Source of the DNA: an uncultured Ruminiclostridium sp.
Lineage (GTDB): Bacteria > Bacillota > Clostridia > Oscillospirales > Ruminococcaceae
Assembly (NCBI GenBank): GCA_947594425.1
Contig: CANQED010000012.1
Coordinates: 16,829-80,828 of the forward strand
Direction of reading: 5' to 3'
DNA length: 64,000 bases
The translations under genes and the position numbers were made by a program. The notes beneath the pieces are model-generated. The model saw only the letters and a list, made by a program, of their open reading frames with translations, did no database searches and was not told where the DNA came from. The first letter of the stretch is position 1, and every line of letters begins with the position of its first letter. This document shows positions 58,748 through 64,000 of the stretch, in pieces.

Positions 58748-61564
58748 ATGAAGTTTAAAAAGATTTTCGCAGGGCTCTTATCCCTTGCGGCGGCGCTATT
58801 CGCGGTCTGCGCAATAACCGTGTGCGCGGGAGCGGAGAAATATTACGATTATTCTTACATTGTTCTTAATGATGGCACTGTTGAATTAACTCAATATGAA
58901 GGTAATAATGAAATCCTATTTCTTCCCGAAACGATTAATGATATGCCGATAACAAGTATTGGCAAAAATGCTTTTACTCGGTGCACAACTCTTTCTTCGG
59001 TAACTATTCCGGAAAGTGTAACTAATATAGGTGATTGTGCTTTTATGGGCTGCACTAATCTTACTTCAATTAATATTCCACATGGCGTTACAAAAATTGG
59101 TGAGGAAACTTTCAGCTCCTGCTCAAGCCTTAATTCAATAGATTTGCCTGATGGTTTAAAAGCGATAGGTGATGGCGCATTTTATCGTTGTAAAAGTCTA
59201 TGGCGTATTTACATTCCTGATAGTGTAATAAGTATTGGCATTGGAGCTTTTGCTTCATGCGAAAATTTAGTAGATGTTAATATTCCGAATAATATAACTT
59301 ATTTGCCTGAAAATATATTTGGTTTCTGCACAAATCTTACTTCAATTGATATTCCAAATAGTGTCACAAGTATTGGCGCCGATGCTTTTGTATCTTGTGA
59401 CAATCTGGTATGGATTAAAATACCTGACACTGTGAAGAGTATTGGAGAAGCTGCTTTTGATGAATGCTTAAGTCTTGAATCAATAACTTTACCTAAAAAC
59501 CTTTCCTCTTTGGAAAAAGACACATTTAGAATGTGCGAAAAACTTATCTCAATAAATATTCCTGATGGTGTGACAAGTATAGGAGATTGGGCTTTTGGCG
59601 ATTGTATAAGCCTTGCCTCTATAAAGCTACCAGATGGTGTGAAAAGTATAGGAGATTGGGCTTTTAACGGTTGCTCAAGCCTTACTTCAATAAATATTCC
59701 TGATAGTGTGATAAGCATAGGAACATACGCATTTTCTGAAACTCCTTTTCTTAGCAGTCAGACCACAACGGTAAAGTATGCAGGTAATTGGGCAGTTGAT
59801 TGCGATTATGATGCAGCTACTGCGACAATGACAATAAAGAACGGTACTATAGGGATAGCAAATAACGCCTTTTACATGAATAAAAATCTTACCTCGATCT
59901 CTATACCCGACAGTGTAAAAAGTATAGGAGATTTAGCTTTTAATGGTTGCTCAAGCCTTACTTCAATAAATTTTCCCGACAGCGTAACGAATATAGGTGA
60001 ATTTGCTTTTTCAGGTACTCCACTACTTTATAACCAAACTGATACTGTAAAATATGTTGGAAAGTGGGCGATTAGCTGCGATAAAGATGTAACAACTGCA
60101 ACAATAAAAAGTGGAACTATGGGATTAGCCGATAAAGCCTTTTCTGGTTGTAAAAGTCTTGCCTCAGTTACCATACCCGACAGCATGACGAGTATAGGAA
60201 ATGACGTTTTTAACAGTTGTGAAAGCCTTAAAGATGTTTATTACTCGGGCTCAAAAGCACAATGGGATAAAATCGCTATTGATGAATATAACGAAGATTT
60301 GTTAAATGCGACTATCCACTACGGCAAGCATATCTCCGCCGACCCGATAATAGAAAATGAGATCCCTACAAACTGCGGCAATGACGGCTCGTATGACGAG
60401 GTCGTTTACTGCTCTGACTGCGGCGAGGAGCTAAGCCGCACGACCGTAACCGTTCCTGCCGCCGGCAAGCACACTCCTGCAGAGAGCGTTAAGGAGAACG
60501 AAGTCGAACCCACCTGCGGCGCCGACGGCTCATATGATGAGGTCGTATACTGTTCCGTTTGCGACGAGGAGATAAGCCGCGATACCGTGACTATCCCCGC
60601 TACCGGCGAGCATACATATGTAGATAAGGTCGTAGAACCTACATATGACGCCGAGGGCTACACCGAGCATACCTGCTCCGTCTGCGGTTACAGCTTTAAG
60701 GACACCTACACGGCTAAGAAGACCCTCCCCTCCCCCTCCTCCGTCACCGGGCTTAAGCTTAAAGGCAGAGCAGGCGACGCTCTCCGCATATCGTGGACAA
60801 AGAACACAAGTGCCGACGGGTATATAATCGATATGAAAGATGGCTCTAAGTGGGTGCGCGTAGCTAAGATAACGAAGAACTCCACCGTCGAGTATAGAAA
60901 GGATAAGCTTAAGGCAGGCACAGCGTACACCTTTAGAGTAAAGGCGTATAAGATGGACGGCAAGACCGCATTGTACAGCGGCTACACCTCGATTTCGGCA
61001 AGGACTAACCCAAGCGCGGTAAGCGGGCTTAAGCTTAAGGGCAGAGCGGGCGATGCTCTCCGCATAGCGTGGACGAAGAACACGAGCGCCGACGGCTACA
61101 TAATAGAGATGAAAGTCAACGGCGCTTGGACGCGGGTCGGCAAGGTTACCAAAAACTCCACCGTCGAGTTTAGAAAAGCGGGGCTAAAGGCGGGCACGGC
61201 GTACTCTTTCCGTGTAAAGTCCTATAAAATGTCGGGCAAGACTGCTTTGTATAGCGCGACCAAGACAATATCGGTACGCACCAACCCGAGCGCGGTGAGC
61301 GGCTTAAAGCTCAAAAACTCCGCTAAGAATGCAGTCCGCCTGTCGTGGACGAAGAACACAAGCGCCGACGGCTATATTGTAGAGATGAAAGTGGGCGGCG
61401 TTTGGAAGCGCGCAGGCAAGATAACGAGCAATTCCACCGTTGAGTTTAAGAAGTCGGGGCTTAAGTCAAATACCTCGTACACATTCCGCGTGAAATCTTA
61501 CAAGATGAGCGGCAAGACCGCGCTCTACAGCGGATATACGACGATAACCGTAAAGACGAAATAA
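58748..61564 (+). CDS. Secreted BspA-type LRR protein with three Fn3 domains
   Basis: The protein is 938 residues from the ATG at 58748 (GGAGG upstream). The signal peptide FAGLLSLAAALFAVCAITVC ends at AGA-E. About 16 BspA/LRR_5 repeats follow (ITSIGKNAFTRCTTLSSVTIPESVTNIG...). Two cysteine-containing repeats (GSYDEVVYCSDCGEE; GSYDEVVYCSVCDEE) and a HTCSVCGYSF segment come next. Three Fn3-type repeats end the chain (GLKLKGRAGDALRISWTKNT...). No sorting motif or dockerin is seen. Such proteins bind host or plant surfaces. The LRR part is clearly AT-richer than the Fn3 part, suggesting that the repeats were acquired by domain shuffling. Confidence 0.9.
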   Translation: MKFKKIFAGLLSLAAALFAVCAITVCAGAEKYYDYSYIVLNDGTVELTQYEGNNEILFLPETINDMPITSIGKNAFTRCTTLSSVTIPESVTNIGDCAFMGCTNLTSINIPHGVTKIGEETFSSCSSLNSIDLPDGLKAIGDGAFYRCKSLWRIYIPDSVISIGIGAFASCENLVDVNIPNNITYLPENIFGFCTNLTSIDIPNSVTSIGADAFVSCDNLVWIKIPDTVKSIGEAAFDECLSLESITLPKNLSSLEKDTFRMCEKLISINIPDGVTSIGDWAFGDCISLASIKLPDGVKSIGDWAFNGCSSLTSINIPDSVISIGTYAFSETPFLSSQTTTVKYAGNWAVDCDYDAATATMTIKNGTIGIANNAFYMNKNLTSISIPDSVKSIGDLAFNGCSSLTSINFPDSVTNIGEFAFSGTPLLYNQTDTVKYVGKWAISCDKDVTTATIKSGTMGLADKAFSGCKSLASVTIPDSMTSIGNDVFNSCESLKDVYYSGSKAQWDKIAIDEYNEDLLNATIHYGKHISADPIIENEIPTNCGNDGSYDEVVYCSDCGEELSRTTVTVPAAGKHTPAESVKENEVEPTCGADGSYDEVVYCSVCDEEISRDTVTIPATGEHTYVDKVVEPTYDAEGYTEHTCSVCGYSFKDTYTAKKTLPSPSSVTGLKLKGRAGDALRISWTKNTSADGYIIDMKDGSKWVRVAKITKNSTVEYRKDKLKAGTAYTFRVKAYKMDGKTALYSGYTSISARTNPSAVSGLKLKGRAGDALRIAWTKNTSADGYIIEMKVNGAWTRVGKVTKNSTVEFRKAGLKAGTAYSFRVKSYKMSGKTALYSATKTISVRTNPSAVSGLKLKNSAKNAVRLSWTKNTSADGYIVEMKVGGVWKRAGKITSNSTVEFKKSGLKSNTSYTFRVKSYKMSGKTALYSGYTTITVKTK

Positions 61565-61584
61565 GCGAACATAGACATAGCGAA

Positions 61585-61618
61585 CCGTGGGCTGAATTTC
61601 AGTCCACGGCTTATTTTT
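61585..61618 (+). terminator. Terminator of LRR-Fn3 gene 1
   Basis: CCGTGG...CCACGG hairpin with an inner CTGAATTTCAG stem, followed by CTTATTTTT. It resembles the terminator at 63721. Confidence 0.75.
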
Positions 61619-61732
61619 CGCAGTAAATAGCGGTGTAAAAGGCGTACAGCCTTGGGATTTTCCACCAAAAAAATAAGCGTTTTGTCACATAATGTCTAAT
61701 TTTAACGAAAAATGATATACATTGCATAGCTA

Positions 61733-61761
61733 TTGACATTGGGCATAAAATGTGCTATAAT
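61733..61761 (+). promoter_or_regulatory. Promoter of LRR-Fn3 protein 2
   Basis: TTGACA and TATAAT, both perfect, 17 bases apart. The -35 region TTGCATAGCTATTGACA is nearly the same as that of gene 1. Confidence 0.82.
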
Positions 61762-61803
61762 TAAGCCATAATTCAGCCGCAAGGCGAAACGGAGGAGTAT
61801 TTT

Positions 61804-63702
61804 ATGAGGGTAAAGAATTTATTTGCGGGGCTGGTCGGCCTTGTCGCGGCGTTATTTGCAGTGTGTGCGATAACGGTCTGCGCGGGGGCGGAAGAGAGCG
61901 GGGACACCATAGAGGTCGACGATTATCTTTATCAGATATTAGATGACGAGACCGTTTGCGTATACAGTTATAACGGCAGCGCGGCCACGCTTAATATACC
62001 GTCAGAAGTAAACGGCAGAAAGGTAACGGGCATATATCCCGGTGCTTTTAGCGATAAGCCGAGCCTTGTCTCGGTGACGATGCCCGACGGTGTGACGGGT
62101 ATAGGGGCATTTGCTTTTGATAATTGCGCAAGCCTTACCTCAATAACCATACCCGACAGCGTATCAAGCATAGATATGAATGCTTTTTACGGCTGCGACA
62201 ACCTTAAAGACGTATATTATTCGGGCTCTAAAGCTCAGTGGGATAAAATAACTATCGGCACAAATAATGACAAATTGCTCAGCGCCTCTATTCACTGCGA
62301 TCATGGCAAAGTCACCGCCCCCTCGGCCGTGACGGGTCTAAAGGTCAAGAGTCGCTCGGCCGACGCTCTGCGCCTGTCGTGGGATAAGAATACCACCGTC
62401 GACGGCTATATTATAGAGATAAAGAGCGGCAATTCTTGGACGCGGGTAGGAAAGATAACAAATAACTCCACCGTTGAGTTTAGAAAAGCCGGGCTAAAGG
62501 CTGGCACGGCGTACACTTTCCGCGTGTGCGCATACAAGATGGACGGCAAGACCGCATTGTACAGCGGGTATATCTCTATCTCAGCGCGCACCGACCCCTC
62601 CGCGGTAAGCGACTTAAAGCTCGCGTGGCGCTCGGGCGACGCTCTGCGCATTGCGTGGGCGAAAAATACAAGCGCCGACGGGTACATAATTGAAATGCAA
62701 AACGGCAGCACCTGGACGCGGGTAGGCAAGATAACCAAAAACTCCTCCGTGGAGTTTAAAAAGTCCAAGCTTAATGCGGGCACGGCGTACAGTTTCCGCG
62801 TGTGCGCATACAAAATGGACGGCAAGACCGCACTATACAGCGGGTACAAGACCATATCCGCGATGACCTCTCCGAGCGCTGTAAGCGGCTTTAAGCTAAA
62901 GGCGCGCTCGAGCAGTACACTGCGCCTTATGTGGATCAAGAACACCTCCGCCGACGGCTATATCTTAGAGCAAAAGAGCGGCGGCGAATGGAAGCAGCTG
63001 ACGAAATTTGATAAAAACACCACCGCTGAGTGCCGCATAACGGGTCTTAAGGCAAGCACGGCGTACTCATTTCGCATAAAATCGTATAAGGAGAGCGGCA
63101 CAAGCATATTGTACAGCGGGTATGTCAGCCTCTCCGCAAGGACCAACCCGACAGGGATAAGCGGCTTTAAGCTAAAGGCGCGCTCGAGCAGCGTCCTGCG
63201 CATTATGTGGGATAAGAACACCTCGGCCGACGGCTATATCTTAGAGCAGCAAAGCGGCGGCGAATGGAAGCGGCTAACGAAATTTGATAAAAACACCACC
63301 ACCGAGTGCCGCATAACCGGTCTTAAAGCGGGCACGGCGTACTCATTCCGCATAAAGTCGTACAAGATGAGCGGCACGACAGCCCTATACAGCGGATACT
63401 CGACCCTTTCCGCAATGACCTATCCGAGCGCGGTATCGGGACTTAAGCTCAAAGCAGCGGCTAAGGACGCGGTTAGGCTCGCGTGGGATAAGAACACCTC
63501 CGCCGACGGCTACATAATCGAAATGAAGAGCGGTGATACCTGGACGCGTGTAAGCAAGATAACGAAAAATTCTACCGTAGAGTTTAGAAAAGGCGGCCTT
63601 AAGAGCAAGACCTCGTACTCGTTCAGAATAAAGGCGTACAAGATGAGCGGCAAGACCGCGCTGTACGGCGCGACTAAGACGATAACCGTTAAGACAAAAT
63701 AA
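61804..63702 (+). CDS. Secreted LRR protein with five Fn3 domains
   Basis: 632 residues, CGGAGGAG before the ATG. The signal peptide closely matches that of protein 1 (ALFAVCAITVCAGAE). Only three or four LRR_5 repeats follow (VTGIYPGAFSDKPSLVSVTMPDGV...), ending in the same YYSGSKAQWDKI capping segment as protein 1. Then come five Fn3 repeats of about 88 residues, each with W(D/T)KNTSADGYI and FRVKAYKMSGKTALYSG. Repeats 3 and 4 (GFKLKARSSS) are nearly identical, so they expanded recently. No anchor motif is seen. Likely a secreted adhesin-type protein from the same family as gene 1. Confidence 0.9.
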   Translation: MRVKNLFAGLVGLVAALFAVCAITVCAGAEESGDTIEVDDYLYQILDDETVCVYSYNGSAATLNIPSEVNGRKVTGIYPGAFSDKPSLVSVTMPDGVTGIGAFAFDNCASLTSITIPDSVSSIDMNAFYGCDNLKDVYYSGSKAQWDKITIGTNNDKLLSASIHCDHGKVTAPSAVTGLKVKSRSADALRLSWDKNTTVDGYIIEIKSGNSWTRVGKITNNSTVEFRKAGLKAGTAYTFRVCAYKMDGKTALYSGYISISARTDPSAVSDLKLAWRSGDALRIAWAKNTSADGYIIEMQNGSTWTRVGKITKNSSVEFKKSKLNAGTAYSFRVCAYKMDGKTALYSGYKTISAMTSPSAVSGFKLKARSSSTLRLMWIKNTSADGYILEQKSGGEWKQLTKFDKNTTAECRITGLKASTAYSFRIKSYKESGTSILYSGYVSLSARTNPTGISGFKLKARSSSVLRIMWDKNTSADGYILEQQSGGEWKRLTKFDKNTTTECRITGLKAGTAYSFRIKSYKMSGTTALYSGYSTLSAMTYPSAVSGLKLKAAAKDAVRLAWDKNTSADGYIIEMKSGDTWTRVSKITKNSTVEFRKGGLKSKTSYSFRIKAYKMSGKTALYGATKTITVKTK

Positions 63703-63720
63703 AACAAGGTGATATACAAT

Positions 63721-63755
63721 AAACCGTGGATCGATAACAGTCCACGGTTTAATTC
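63721..63755 (+). terminator. Terminator of LRR-Fn3 gene 2
   Basis: A 10-bp stem AAACCGTGGA/TCCACGGTTT with a 10-nt loop, followed by AATTCTTTTC. Confidence 0.8.
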
Positions 63756-63848
63756 TTTTCTTTGTAGTATTTAACGGTGTAAAAGGAGCAGCGCCTTAAA
63801 ATTCTCCCCCAAAATAGAGTTTATATTAAAAGTTTTTGAAAGGGGGTC

Positions 63849-64000
63849 TGTTCTGACCCCAAAAAGTTAGACAAAAATCTAAAAGAAAAATTATGCAAAG
63901 CGACTAAGAGAGATCTTGGTCGCTTTTGCTATGCAGCATTTAAGCGATAATCGACCGGCGACATTCCATCAAGCTTAAGCTTGATGCGCTTTGTGTTGTA
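63849..64000 (-). mobile_element. End of an IS3-family insertion sequence (cut by window edge)
   Basis: The sequence TGTTCTGACCCC followed by AAAAAGTTAGACA is a typical IS3-group end. It precedes the transposase C-terminus on the minus strand. The rest of the element lies outside the window. Confidence 0.75.
63929..64000 (-). CDS. IS3-family transposase OrfB, C-terminal tip (partial)
   Basis: Reading the minus strand from the window edge gives YNTKRIKLKLDGMSPVDYRL then NAA and a stop. This is the conserved last segment of IS3/IS150-type integrase-core transposases (YN..R...L.G.SP..YR). Only 23 codons are present. Confidence 0.85.
   Translation of the reverse strand, partial: YNTKRIKLKLDGMSPVDYRLNAA

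Overview
The window looks like chromosomal DNA of a gut-type Gram-positive Clostridia, most likely Oscillospiraceae/Ruminococcus-like. The signs are strong AGGAGG-type ribosome sites, sigma-A promoters with 17-bp spacers, a T-box riboswitch, a GntR/YtrA-type ABC operon, many Sec/SPII lipoproteins, BspA-type leucine-rich-repeat proteins with Fn3 domains, and a cyclic beta-glucan-synthase-like giant enzyme. Base composition is moderate, with patches that are clearly AT-richer. No phage, plasmid or CRISPR module was seen. The only transposase is the C-terminal tip of an IS3-type transposase at the right edge.

Region 1 (about 0-31.2 kb) is an accessory 'surface' island. It starts with an ECF sigma factor and its membrane partner, small secreted proteins and a secreted cysteine-peptidase-like protein. 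Two related ABC-export loci follow (6.46-11.35 kb and 14.25-21.6 kb). Each combines one ATPase, two permease halves and beta-propeller-like lipoproteins. In the first locus the two permease halves are fused into one protein. In the second, one permease half is fused in frame to a complete lipoprotein, and part of that lipoprotein is duplicated in the next gene. Then come two giant paralogous lipoproteins (the first cut by an in-frame TAG) and a clostripain-family lipoprotein peptidase. An isolated tRNA-Lys with a perfect promoter ends the island.

Region 2 (31.7-48.5 kb) is mostly ordinary chromosome: a YtrA-like regulated ABC operon, an alpha/beta hydrolase with glmU, a DUF6062 protein, an ogg-ung-phosphoesterase-YdbC repair cluster, a DUF6171-PH-GtrA operon, gph-rimM-trmD, an HPr protein, surface proteins, an orphan RelB/DinJ-type antitoxin and tyrS. 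tyrS is co-transcribed with an internally triplicated membrane protein behind a tyrosine T-box.

Region 3 (50.3-64 kb) holds a 600-bp AT-rich spacer with an array of TTTTCAAC motifs, the 2260-residue GT84/GH94 enzyme, and two LRR-Fn3 secreted proteins with near-duplicate promoters.

The most unusual signal is a dispersed, structured element found three times (11.55, 21.75 and 45.57 kb). Each copy lies between two near-identical copies of the local intrinsic terminator, as if the element inserts at terminators and duplicates them. Paired base changes between copies preserve its hairpins. Other points of interest are an ATT-started XRE regulator, a 41-bp repeat array upstream of an ATPase gene, a decayed lipoprotein relic with a 16-bp slippage deletion, and a duplicated rimM 5' end whose two copies differ only at synonymous sites.
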